From contig JABMLP010000012.1 in the NCBI GenBank assembly GCA_013176395.1, positions 248,001 to 312,000 of the forward strand: DNA of 64,000 nucleotides. Reading direction: 5' to 3'. Position 1 is the stretch's first letter. Each line of letters opens with the position of its first letter. Source of the stretch: Venturia oleaginea. Taxonomy: Eukaryota > Ascomycota > Dothideomycetes > Venturiales > Venturiaceae. The translations under genes and the position numbers were made by a program. The notes under the pieces were generated by a model. That model was not told the DNA's origin and made no database searches. It worked only from the letters and a program-made list of their open reading frames with translations. This document shows, in pieces, positions 30,989 through 41,570 of the stretch.

Positions 30989-32836
30989 TGTTGAACAGTG
31001 GCATGCCAGTCCTTGATACCTCAGGCATAGTGCACGTGATAGATGCCAAGGAATGCATTGACATGCATATATATGCATGCAGGTGCAACGGAAAACAGCG
31101 CACACAGCGAGAACTCAATTTTTGGAATTTACAGAAGTATCATCTAAAGATCATCAAAACACCTCTGCCAGTGGCCGCTCCGGCTTCTAGAGGCCATCGC
31201 GCGTCCCTCAGCGTCGATGAGATACCTCTAGAGTCGCCGTCGCGGCCACGGCAGAGCAAGCAGACGAATACATGAGCAAGCTACACGAACGATGCGTCCA
31301 CCAAAGACAACAGCAACCATCTAGTCACTATCTTCCGGCTAGTCCATCACCCCAGATGACACTGCAACGCTTCGAGTCGACGAGTCACCGCTAGAACGGC
31401 AATACCTTCAACACAACTCAAACACCAGACGCCCGGTGTGCAACAATCGGCACCACACACCACTGCAACGACTAGACAACCTCTCCCAACGTCTTGACAA
31501 ACCGTCCTGCTACAAGCTGTTGCCCAGAGCCTTGAGCCTCTCCCCAAACTGTTGCCTCCCAGTTATGGCATTGGCAAGAGTAGGTGCGCGACACAGTAAG
31601 TAGTAAGGACGCATAGAAGGAGCCTATTGGCGGCAAATCCCCTCTCTGTAAGCTAGCAGACGTAGCCTTGAGCCTCTCCCCAGACTGTTGCGTCCCAGTT
31701 ATGGCAGTGGCAAGAGTAGGTGCGCGATATAGCAAGCAGGGAGAGCGACTAGCAGCAGATAGGCTCCGACTATAAGACGACAGGTCTACAACACAATCGG
31801 TGCGACACGATACGGCAGCTGCTAGAGAACCTCATCTACTATCGTCTCCGCAAACCGTCCTGCTGCAAGCTGATGTCCAGAGCCTTGAGCCTCTCCCCAA
31901 ACTGTTGCGTCCCAGTTATGGCATTGGCAAGAGTAGGTGCGCAACACAGTAAGCAGTAAGGACGTATAGAAGGAGCTTATTGGCGGCAAATCCCCTCCCT
32001 ACAAGCCAGCAGACGTAGCCTTGAGCCTCTCCCCAGACTGTTGCGTCCCAGTTATGGCATTGGCAAGAGTAGGAGCGCGATATAGCAAGCAGGGAGAGCG
32101 ACTAGCAGCAGGTAGGCTCCGACTATAAGACGGCAGGTCTATAGCACGATCGGCGTCATACAATACGGCAGCTACCAGACAGCCTCGTCTACGGGCATAC
32201 CCGGAGTATCACACCCAAGCAGCGAAATCACGACTACGATGGTTACTATTGTCTCCAGCATCACACAACCAAATACACCGCCGCATAGGAATCTGGTGCA
32301 AGGCAACTTTCACAAGCAGAAACATACTTAGGGAACCCGTTGGCCTTGAGGGATAAGGCGAAACAGATAGACAAAGCTGAGCACTAGAGGGAGACTGTAG
32401 GTAGAAGGATAGCGAAACACGAGGCATTGCCTCTTGAGTCTACATAGCACAGATATACTAGCAGAGTAACCAGTATCTACAAGAGCCAGCGGGCATTTGG
32501 AGATACTGGTTAAGGGAAAAGAGGGAGGACCGAGGGGACAGCTGGTCTTGTTTCAGTGAACGGGGCGAAGTGGGGCGCGGTGGATTATAATCTATCACGT
32601 GTCGGCTGTCTGATGAAGTCCTCCTAACCGGACATAGCTGCGTGATTAAGCGGCTGCAACCGAGTAGGATAAAATCAATCAATCAATCAATCAATGCAGG
32701 TGCAACGGTGTACTTAACCTCTGCAGTCAATACAGTCAAGTCACAGGGTGACACTCGTCCTGTTCATCGGCTCCTATCGTTAAGTTCGTGTTGAATCTAC
32801 TTCCGAATAACTCTGTTTTGCTCGTTCAGCGTAACA
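30989..32836 (+). repeat. Copia-2 3' LTR (1848 bp)
   Basis: Begins TGTTGAACAG and ends GCGTAACA, collinear with 24379-26231 with scattered substitutions and small indels. The same two 354-bp units start at about 31499 and 31853. It is followed by ATAAG. Confidence 0.92.
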
Positions 32837-33086
32837 ATAAGTGAATATGGAGAAGGAGCTAATCATTATGTTCTAATATGCATAGATTCCGGCTGACCTC
32901 GATCTTGACCTTGATATCGATGTAGGGATTAAAAAATCAGATTAGGAGATTTCTTTACAGACGAGAAACGGATAAAAGAGAAACAATAATACTAAAGCCG
33001 TGAAAAAATTCGTGGTGGTGAGCTTCTTTGGTGTAAAGCTGAGAATTCTGCAACGGGGACTAGCTAAATCAATAAACAATTATTAT

Positions 33087-33920
33087 CTAGGCACTCTGCC
33101 TCCTACCCATTGACACAACTCCAAGGAACGAGTCGGGCGAAGTGGATCTTCGGCCTCCATCTGAGTCTAGCTGTTGAAGGCTAACTTTGACCTGAAATTT
33201 GATCTGATCATCTCCCGACTTCTCTTCCATATTGTGAATTTTGTTGTACATCTCGGCCTGCAATTGGTCTAAAGACAAGAGCCTATTATTGACGATTGCC
33301 TCCAGATTTTCCAGCTGTTTCTTCTGGCCTTCAAACTTCCATTGCATAGATGTTGACTGCATTACAAGATTACGGCTTGCCCCGTTCAGCCATTGATGCA
33401 CAGACGTCGTGTGTTCCTGGAACATGCGTGTCATCTTCGACTCCATCTCTTGCAATTTTGTGTTGGTCCTCTGTTGTGCCTCAAAATATACCAAGTCTTG
33501 GCTTCCAGACTCCGAGAGTAAGGCGGATGATAATGCTGGTTCCTCGTTAACAATCCAAGTATATTTTGGAGAAGTTGGTCGCGTTGGCGTATTCCCGGTA
33601 GACGGTCTACTAGTATCTTTAGATATGGTGTTCTTCTGTTGGTCATGTCCACCTTGGTTGAGGCTTCTTGCGAGGATTCCAACTCAAGGTGATAGATTTT
33701 CGCTGAGCTCAGAACTGCGGTCGGTTCCCAGAGTTGTGGAATAGTCAAGGCTCGCGATACTGATCCTGTCAATGTCGACGTCCACACGAAGTTGAGGTTT
33801 GAGCTTGGGGGCGGAGGGTGGCTTGCGGTTGTGGCTTTTAGCGGCATGTACTTTGCATCCACGATTAGTTGTCAAGTATTTGCCACAGTGGCTGCACTTA
33901 GACTTGGCAGATTTGGGCAT
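33087..33920 (-). pseudogene. C2H2 zinc-finger/coiled-coil protein with an in-frame stop
   Basis: From ATG 33920 the minus strand encodes MPKSAKSKCSHCGKYL and a C2H2 finger (C-x2-C-x12-H-x4-H, ending HAAKSH). It reaches TGA at 33686-33684. The same frame then continues open to 33087 through a Ser/Thr/Pro-rich part and a Gln/Met-rich amphipathic segment (KLQEMESKMTRMF; KKQLENLEAIVNNRLL) that looks like a coiled coil. Either the TGA is a nonsense mutation or a short intron covers it; I could not place a convincing frame-keeping intron. Without the stop the product would be 277 residues. Function unknown. Confidence 0.55.
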
Positions 33921-34165
33921 AATGAGAGAAATGAATATAATGAAGTCTTGGACATATTTTACATTTCCCTGGGCTTGCATGCGTTTATATATTCACCACG
34001 ACATTTGCCCTTACTTCTTTTGTCTTCTCCTTGCGACATAGAGTATCAGACATCAGGACAAGAACGTCGACATCCCTGCTCGCTTGCTAGCGCCGTTCAA
34101 TTTTTTGGGGGGATGCTACTTCCTCTTCGCACCCTCTTTAGACACCTTGAATTGCTTCATTCTTA

Positions 34166-35287
34166 CTAGACAAGTCGGCATATCGCATCGCAATACTCGG
34201 ATTGATCGTGCGGCTCGGACCAAAATGGCGCGTTGTGTAAAAGATTCAGAAGAAACAGCTCGAACCTGTTCCGAGCGGCTTTGTTCGCGGTGAATTCGAT
34301 TCGACGGTACCGTATATAGCGGTCGCTGTGGAACAGGTATCTTTGGTAATCCACTCTTTCAATCTCGAGACGAAGATTTGATCGACTCCAACCGTATCCA
34401 AAGCAACGTGCAGCATTTCTACAAAGCGACTTGATCGGCAAAGGAAGCCCAATCGGCGTAAATATTGGTAGGTGACCATGTCCTCTGCGAGGGATAATTC
34501 CAATCCGACACTTCTGTAGCTTCCAATATGGCAGCCCGTAGAATCGAGGATTGATGGCGGCAACCTTCAAATCCCAGTCTAAACAATGGAAGAGATTGGT
34601 CGTGATATCTGGAACAAGACGATAAGATGCTCGCAATGACCGCGAGTTCCACACCGGCTGCCATAACGCGTTTAAGTATGCTGCTCTAGAATCCCAAACC
34701 ACTAGCTCTTTCAGATTCGGCATAGAAAGTAGCTGGAGTCGTAGACTTTGATGGATTCTTTCATCTACTTCGTAGATCTCGATAGTATCAATTTTGTTGG
34801 CAACTCCACAGGACGCCAATATCGAAAGCAGGATGCTTAAAGCCCAAGCAGGTTCATGTACGGCGTAAGATGTGGCTTGGTCCTGCTGTTCTTTTTGAAT
34901 TTGGCGAAGCCGGGACCAAGAGAATGTCCTCACTTCATGCTCGGCAACAACAACAATTTTTCTGAGATTCTGTAATCTGCTATATCTGTATCGAAGTTGA
35001 TTCATTCTCCCTGCAATCTCGTGAGGGCTTTGGGCTGATGATAAGTGTGGATATAGCTTGAGGGTATCAACCTTGCTGGCAATAGGCTCGTACTCTGCCC
35101 ATTCAATCTGGCGGACATCATTTAGATCCACAGATTTGGGTGATTGAGATATCTTGTCGAAAAAGAAATCAGTGGACAAGGACTTGAAGTGTCGATTTAT
35201 CAGACGAATAGGGCTGACATCGTCTACATATCGTAGAACTTCGAGGAGAACCTCGTTTGGGAAGCTGGGTACGTTCAGGACCGACAT
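34166..35287 (-). CDS. F-box domain protein
   Basis: A 373-residue frame from ATG 35287 (MSVLNVPSFPNEVLLEVLRY). The F-box is at the N-terminus (FPNEVLLEVLRYV, RLINRHFKSLSTDFFF), followed by leucine-containing segments (VDTLKLYPHLSS; NLKELVVWDS) typical of fungal F-box proteins that recruit substrates to SCF ubiquitin ligases. The frame is open about 66 codons further upstream, but the F-box sits at the chosen Met, as is usual. No stop interrupts it. The substrate is unknown. Confidence 0.75.
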   Translation of the reverse strand: MSVLNVPSFPNEVLLEVLRYVDDVSPIRLINRHFKSLSTDFFFDKISQSPKSVDLNDVRQIEWAEYEPIASKVDTLKLYPHLSSAQSPHEIAGRMNQLRYRYSRLQNLRKIVVVAEHEVRTFSWSRLRQIQKEQQDQATSYAVHEPAWALSILLSILASCGVANKIDTIEIYEVDERIHQSLRLQLLSMPNLKELVVWDSRAAYLNALWQPVWNSRSLRASYRLVPDITTNLFHCLDWDLKVAAINPRFYGLPYWKLQKCRIGIIPRRGHGHLPIFTPIGLPLPIKSLCRNAARCFGYGWSRSNLRLEIERVDYQRYLFHSDRYIRYRRIEFTANKAARNRFELFLLNLLHNAPFWSEPHDQSEYCDAICRLV

Positions 35288-35781
35288 GTAGAAAGATGCT
35301 CGACGAACTCTTGGGGATGAGAATGATAAACATAGCCAAACACCCTGAAGTTGCGGCAATTGTCCTTGGACATATATACCCAGGCACAAAACCAAAGCTG
35401 TCTTCAATCGCTCCACAAATATGACACCAAATGGCCCCTTTCCGGTCTTGATTTTCAACATTGCATTCTCCGTGTCTACTACCACTTGCTAGCTAGTAGT
35501 TACATTGTGAGGGACATATTCGGAAACTTAACTGTTAGGCAAAGAATACATACATCTTAGATTGATGTGTCATGACATATCTTGTATCACCATAAAGACT
35601 GTAGGACTGAATAATCATAGACAATGACTCGAGTTGGAATAACAAGGAAAACAGTGGTTGAATAAGGTGCCTGCACCTTGAAGTTTCAGGACAAGCAGAT
35701 GTTCTACTGTGCCAATAAAATAGCCTCCACTCGGTCAAGACCGCGCAGTCCTGGTTACTCCGACTACAAATCCCATCTGAA

Positions 35782-35916
35782 CTACTTCCCCGCATTAACA
35801 CCTATATCTCTCTTCTCTCGTGATATCTGTGGAATTTCCTTTTGGTTTCGCCTATCCATGCGCTGCTTTTTCATCCTCTCACGTTGCTCTGCCTCAGTGA
35901 GGTCAAGTGGAGGCCT
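35782..35916 (-). pseudogene. DUF3435-protein C-terminal tail remnant
   Basis: The minus strand reads RPPLDLTEAEQRERMKKQRM and ISREKRDIGVNAG. This aligns with the tail of the DUF3435 pseudogene at 37130-36960 (GRPRLDLTEAE, stop, GQRLKQQR, SPEERDADIKA). It is directly joined to a LINE fragment at 35917, so an older DUF3435 copy was interrupted. Confidence 0.6.
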
Positions 35917-36225
35917 CCATAGCATAGTAGGCCGCACAACTGCTGTATAGACCATTCGGCTCTTTCGGAAGCTTGGTCCCCAGTTGGCTCCAACTATCCG
36001 GCCCATCGCTGCCATCGCTGCTCTTCCCTTAGCCTCTGCTTTCGTTATCTGGGCGTCCCATTTGAGCTGTGGGTCAAACCATACGCCGAGCAGTCTAAGC
36101 TCCCTACTCTCCGGCTTGGTAGAGACTCCAGTGATGTTAATAGCAGACTTCATGTCCCCCGGGGAGGTTTCGGGGCTGCCTGGCTGCTTGAAATGCATAA
36201 GCTGGTACTTCGTAGGATTGAATGT
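35917..36225 (-). pseudogene. LINE (Tad-like) reverse transcriptase fragment
   Basis: The minus strand encodes NPTKYQLMHFKQPGS, then LRLLGVWFDPQLKWDAQI and FRKSRMVYTAVVRPTMLW. This is the RT thumb region of fungal non-LTR retrotransposons (LGVWLDP...W; VYTAVVRP...). Only about 100 residues remain, and both ends join unrelated sequence. Confidence 0.75.
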
Positions 36226-36296
36226 GTAAATGCAATTATGTATATGTCGCTGTAAGAAATTTCAAAATATTTGTATATTCAGCAATAAACCGCGTT

Positions 36297-36415
36297 GAGA
36301 AGCATGACAAGATCTGCAGCCGTTGTCTGGACTTTCTTATATTGGACAGTTTTCATGAGTCCCTTTTCAGACGCAAGAGTAGTAGATATCCACTCGAGAT
36401 TGGTGTCAGCTGCAC
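36297..36415 (-). pseudogene. Second DUF3435 core fragment
   Basis: The minus strand reads NLEWISTTLASEKGL and KKVQTTAADLVMLL, matching the same exon of the larger pseudogene (39540-39420: DLQWISTTLASDKGL, KKVQTSAADLVMLL). It has diverged and keeps neither end. With 35782-35916 it probably represents one older DUF3435 gene broken by a LINE. Confidence 0.75.
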
Positions 36416-36953
36416 ATAGCGGGAAGGTGAAGGTGCAGGTAGTTTACTAAATAGTATATTAATGTCCCTTGTTACGGGGTTGTACGTCGGTATCACGAAG
36501 TCACGGGGTTCTTCGTCCTTACCTCGAGATCCTTGAGGTTTCTTAGCATCAACAATCACACTTCACACTTCAGTTTCAGTCCACTTAACATCCCTCCCTG
36601 CGTGCAAAAGGGACGGTGGGCGGGCAAAAACCGAAGCGATCTCAGGCAAGTGAGAATGAGACGAAGATAGGAGAAAAGAGAGACATGGTCTCTCTCTAAG
36701 TACCGTGCCGTGTGCGGTGTTCATCCCGTACGAAAAACCTCCATGATTTGTTTAGAGGCTGGATAAAGCGCTGGCTTGGCTTGACTACAATGTCCGTGCG
36801 CAGAAAGAGCGCGCAAAAAAAACCGGAAGCCAGAGGTGGTCGCTACTGTACCATAGAGTACGATTTGAGCTGTTTTATATTGCTGGCAAAGAAAAGAGCG
36901 ACAGCGTTTAGTATGAGTCTAATTTAGCATTCTGCAAAGTTGCTCCCACTCGC
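36416..36953. other. Intergenic sequence with a dispersed repeat copy
   Basis: No gene is supported. Bases 36756-36850 are the second copy of the dispersed repeat also found at 23820-23915. Confidence 0.45.
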
Positions 36954-39900
36954 TCAACGCTGAATAGCCCTCAGTGCTCGCATTTCCTGTGACCTCAACT
37001 GCTTCACCGCTTTGATATCCGCATCTCTCTCTTCTGGAGACAATGCTTGACGTCTCTTATGTTTTTTCCGCCAACAACTACGCTGCTGCTTCAGCCGTTG
37101 ACCCTACTCTGCCTCAGTAAGATCCAGTCGAGGTCTGCCAGGCCCAGGCCGCCCTCGAGGGGGAAAGGTTGATCCAGAGGCGCTAGATATCATAGGCTCC
37201 GCAACAAGCTTAGACATAGTGGAGAAGGTCTGGGTCGGGGAAGAAATGATGGGATCAAGGCTCGTAGAGGTGAGATCGGCCTCAATAATATCTGGAGTCG
37301 TTATGGTCGAGTTGAATACCACATTCACGGGTTCGCTCTCAGGCGCCATGAGAAAAGGACCTGTGGGAAGACTGTTCATTGCTGAGTTGAACTCAGTATC
37401 TGCGCGCTCGGTCTCGAGCGTCAGAATACCATCGGCTTCAATAGAAATTGGTCTTGCCATCGCTGAGTTGAAGTCAGGATCTGCAAACTCATTTACAGGC
37501 GTCCGCAGATCTATGGAAGGATGATCGACCTCGATAGCATCTCTCGTTACTAGGAGGTCATTGTCGATATCCATGCGCGCGGCCCTAGATAAGTCCTGGC
37601 TGAAGGCTTCTGTTGACAGTTCGGGATTGCTTGCGATGTGAGATGTCCTCAAGTGCTCAAGCCAGTGAGGCTCGTCTTCAACGGCAAACCCGCATACACA
37701 GGTTGAGCCTATCGACCGCTTAGTGATTTTGTGTTTTTTAGCGAGGTGTCCAGTGACATGGCCCCAGGTATACAATGGCAGCGAACATTCTGAGCAGTTA
37801 AAGGGGTGCTGAGTCGGGAAATGGGGCGCTAGTCTGTCATCGTGATGCGTTGTGACGTGGATACTCCAAGCTGACGGTCCCTGATCGATTATTGTTTGAC
37901 AAACCGGACACGGAAACCTTTTTTGAAATTCGCCGGCTTCGAGGTGGACACAACGATAATGCTTCGTAAGGTTAGACTTGGTACCAGCTGTGTAGTCGCA
38001 TATCAGACACTTGTACGAGCTCATGATCTCCACCTGAAAGACAAATTAGTATGACGTGTCGGTAGCCTAAAAGACATCGTGTTACAAACCTTTTTCCGAA
38101 TATCAGCGGATGGAGTGAAGTTTTTCAGCTCCATAAACCGTAATCGTTTTTCTCCGCTGTTGGGATCATCAATAAAACCTAGTTGGTGTAGTTTGACTCT
38201 CGTATCACGAGCCCCCTTCCCGATAAGGTTGGCAACTAGCAGATCGACAAAAAGATCAGTTGGAACATTCTGACCTGTCTGGAGCCAGCTACTTTGGATC
38301 TTGCCAATAGCTTCTTCTGTTATGCTCATCTTGCTGTCATCTGTGATAACAGGAGGCATGGGAAGGCCTTTCGCAGCCTTGATATCGATAAGTGCGAAAA
38401 ACTCGGCTCTCCGTTTCTCAAGGAGCTGCTCTGACAGCAGTTCTCGCATGTTCCAGATCTGAGTAGTTATCCGTTTCCGAGTCTCGCCAGCGGCGGCTGT
38501 CTTCTGGAGAAAGAGCGACTGCATAGACGGATGCTGGTCTATTAAAGTCTCATCGGCTTTAGAAAGGTCTGTAGGTGCGCCAGGCACCCTCTGAAAGGAT
38601 GGGGTTGAGACATCTTCAAAAAGCTTTGGGTCCCCCCCAAATGCCGAGCCTAAGCTTAGGCTAGCAAGGTTGAAACTCAAGCAGCTAGTCTGATAGGAAC
38701 TTTCGAAAATTCTGCTGGACTGATCCATAACATAGTTTCAGGAGGCATCGGTCAATGTGCCTGATACTGTTAGTCGTCTCGTTAAAAACAGCTGCTTTAG
38801 GGTCTTACCATTGAGTTTATTGCCAGTCCCTACACGAATAGAGTAGTACTTTGGCGAACGACGATACCCTGCGACACGACAGACCCGTCGCCAGAGTTTC
38901 CAACGATAACTATCGGAAATTGGGAAAACAAGCTGATCTTGGACTTCGTCCTTCCAGCGGAGCGGAATATACTGGGAGACTGAAAGCTTAGGGAGATTGA
39001 GAATATCGTGAATAGAATCGAAGTCTTCGAAGGCTTCATCGGCAAGTGCTTTAGCTATGAACCATCTTACTAAACAAGTAGTAGGACAAGGCATCACGAA
39101 TGTCGTGAACTCGAGCGCACTGTTTCATTAGTGTCAGTCGTAGAATGGAATAGACGCATGAGAAAACATACCGCTGGCCGTAGTTGGTAGTAATCGTACC
39201 CTTTTTAATTTTCGGTATCCTTACCGTCAAAGTTAATTCGAGCCTTCCGCTTTGAGGATCAGCGCGGTCGCGAATAAGCCCGATTTTGAAGTCTTTGTAG
39301 CGTAGTTTGTCGAGACACCCACCCCGACAGCCGGTGATACCAGCTATCAGCGTCTTACAGTGCCAGCTATGTAATTTAGCGCTGCTACTGTCCATCCTGT
39401 CTGCTTGCTCGTGGAGGACATTGAGAAGCATAACAAGATCTGCGGCCGACGTCTGGACTTTCTTATGTTGCGTAGTTTTTGCAAGTCCCTTATCAGACGC
39501 AAGCGTCGTAGATATCCACTGAAGATCAGAGTCAGTTTTACCTGCCTTGACTGTTGCAATGATACATACCGAAGTAACCTCCCAGACTGCATCATGGCCG
39601 TGTGGCTTTTTACCTTGATATTTCAATTTCCAGTGCTCTCTTTCCCGCCAATCAGTGACACGAGCTCGACGCTTTGCGAGGTATTGGTCGTCCGCATTGC
39701 CCACCAGATTTTGCCACTCGCGAAGGACGGTAAACAGTGAGTTGACAGTGCGTACTCTACTATAACCCTGCACGTCTTCGTCCGAGTCCTGCTCGTTCGA
39801 ATCGTCTTGGTCCTGGAGGAGATTTCGCTCACTTGGCTCGCCCTCATCAGATTGGTCTTCAAGTCGAAGCTGAGGTCTCCAGTAAAAACCCTCATCGACA

Positions 39901-40259
39901 TAATGAATCAGATAACTCTTGATAAGGTCAATAGCGTCTGGATCGGAGTCACAGAGCTTGACCCAGGTATCGTCGGATTGCTCTTGTGTCATTTGTCTTG
40001 CGTCCTCCCACCAGCTGAGGTTTAGTTAGCGATATGCAAAGCGTTGCGAGAACTATACCGAGCTCACATACTCTCGGAAACTCTGACCAGTCTTCTGTCG
40101 GTCACTGTTGACCTTCTTCGAAATGCTAATGTTGTACTTCGGCCCAAGGTTAGCTTTCTCGCGTTGAGCAGCCAGAGCTGCAACAGAGGCGTCTGTCTTT
40201 TCCCTCAATTTCTTCTTCTCCTGGTCGCTCCGGTTGTTGTTCTTTCGGTAACGACCCAT
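36954..40259 (-). pseudogene. DUF3435 tyrosine-recombinase (captain-like) gene with two nonsense codons
   Basis: Five minus-strand exons join in one frame: 40259-40072, 40014-39172, 39119-38809, 38760-38090 and 38033-36954 (1030 codons with the stops counted through). All four introns are 48-57 bp with GTATGT/GTAAGA/GTTTGT donors and CTAAC-like branches. The start is MGRYRKNNNR. The recombinase fold shows GCRGGCLDKLRYKDF (Arg codon 39326-39324), LRWKDEV, KYYSIRVGTGNKLNG (Arg 38836-38834) and MDQSSRIFESSYQ (Tyr about 38695), the candidate R...R...Y catalytic set. The C-terminus has C2H2-like fingers (YKCLICDY; FPCPVCQ; FNCSEC) and a basic tail. TGA 38740-38738 lies before NYVMDQSS, where CGA is expected, and TAG 37106-37104 sits where the sister fragment has Gln. 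Both are C-to-T changes. DUF3435 proteins include the captains that mobilise Starship elements; captain-clade membership is inference. Confidence 0.85.
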
Positions 40260-40723
40260 GATTAAGCGCTGAAGGTCTGGCCTTTGAAGGGTAAAGGTGA
40301 TTCTCAGGTATGGATGGGAAAGTCACGGTAACTGACTTTGGCTCAGGAAAGGAATCGAGGACAGGATAAGGCAAAACGTAGGCGCCTTTAGTGACCCCCA
40401 TAGATACCTAGACCTGCGACGGGCGCGGCTTGGACCTAGGTCCCACATCTGGTATTACTGGTATGTAACGAGCGTAAGGTAACGAGACAAGGTTCAGTTT
40501 ACAGTCCATATCACGGGATTCCGAGGAATAAACCACTGTCTCTAGCTGTCCCGAGCCGTTGCAGAGATTGAAATTCAACGAGAGTAGGGAAACACTGATG
40601 AATTATAAAAAAAGAGAGTGGTTGAAAATTTGTGGGTCGCGAAGGGAAAATTCGCGAAGGGAAAATTCGTTGATACCTGATCTGGTATTTTTGCCAAGGA
40701 GATGTTTTGCAGCAAACAAGAAC
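40260..40723. other. Upstream region of the DUF3435 gene
   Basis: No gene is supported. GTAACGAG occurs twice at about 40465-40485. This is where a Starship 5' end would be expected, but no second boundary is available to test it. Confidence 0.35.
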
Positions 40724-40830
40724 TCTCCGCTCCCAGAATCGAACTAGGGACCTTCAGGTATCGACTACTTTGGAAGTAGGGGAATGTTCCAATTACAGCC
40801 CGACGTGATAAACCAACTACCTGAAAGGAT
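40724..40830 (-). tRNA. tRNA-Tyr(GTA)-like gene with intron, probably a pseudogene
   Basis: On the minus strand: a D-arm-like GGTAGTTGGTTTATCAC, an anticodon arm TCGGG-CTGTAA...A-CCTGA (stem pairs with one G-U, anticodon GTA), and a T-arm CCTAG-TTCGATT-CTGGG. A 33-nt insert sits one base 3' of the anticodon, the canonical intron site, and eukaryotic tRNA-Tyr genes normally have one. The spliced length is 74 nt. The acceptor stem is poor: 5' ATCCTTT against 3' AGCGGAG leaves two mismatches. It is a degraded tRNA or a tRNA-derived repeat. Confidence 0.45.
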
Positions 40831-41570
40831 ATTAGTGACAACTTCGAAAGTACTGTGTTACAAACAACTTACACCAAGCGGAGTTATTCGTGACTGACGG
40901 AGTATTTTTCTTATCACATCTTTGATATACCAATGGTGAGTGCAAATATGATGCATGAAGTACGTCTCTTCTAACTCTCTTGATCGATTGGAAGTGTCGC
41001 TGCGGGAGTGCTTTCCCTGCTCTTGGGTCGATGCAATGCGGTGAAAACAAAAAATTTGAAGTGCAACCGGAGGTGGGGACGGAAGCACCTGACCTTGGTT
41101 GGTTCCTTAAATCATTGACAGTATATCGACTGCTTTTCCTTCTATGTCTCTGAAAGATGCTAAGGGCAAAGCTTGTGAATCCAAAGAGTCTGCATACACT
41201 CCCAACAACTCCTGTTGGTCGAAAAGGCTTTATGTGGTGTGGACAGAGAGGTGAAATTCGGCAGGAAGCTGAACAACAGAAACAGACACAGCGAAGACTA
41301 TAGATCTATTTGATTAATGATGTTGATTTGGAAAGGAGACGTTGCGGATTAAGCTTTAATATGACTTTATTCGCCGTAGCACTAGGCTGCTTGGGGATAG
41401 GCTCAAAGTCTCCAGCTCCTGAGCATAATTTCTCTTTACCCACCCTCTCGCACTCAAATCGCCAAACTTTCGTGTTCGGCCTGTTCATCATCAAGTCGCA
41501 GTCCATCTGATTGTAGCATTTTTTTTTCCACACCTCATCGGAGTGCTTCCACGCAGCCTTACTAATCTGC
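40831..41570. other. No gene recognised
   Basis: Only short frames without homology or splice support are visible. It lies between the tRNA-like sequence and an aldehyde dehydrogenase remnant. Confidence 0.4.

Larger units (their letters stand above)
24379..32836 (+). mobile_element. Copia-2, complete but defective LTR retrotransposon (8.46 kb)
   Basis: Two long LTRs (1853 and 1848 bp) bound an internal region with a half-tRNA-iMet PBS, tandem repeats in the leader, gag, and pol in Copia order (integrase, RT, RNase H). The coding part has three frame changes, and the protease core is missing. Flanks (GGTCG before, ATAAG after) show no target duplication. The LTRs differ at scattered sites, so it is older than Gypsy-A but still well preserved. 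Confidence 0.92.
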
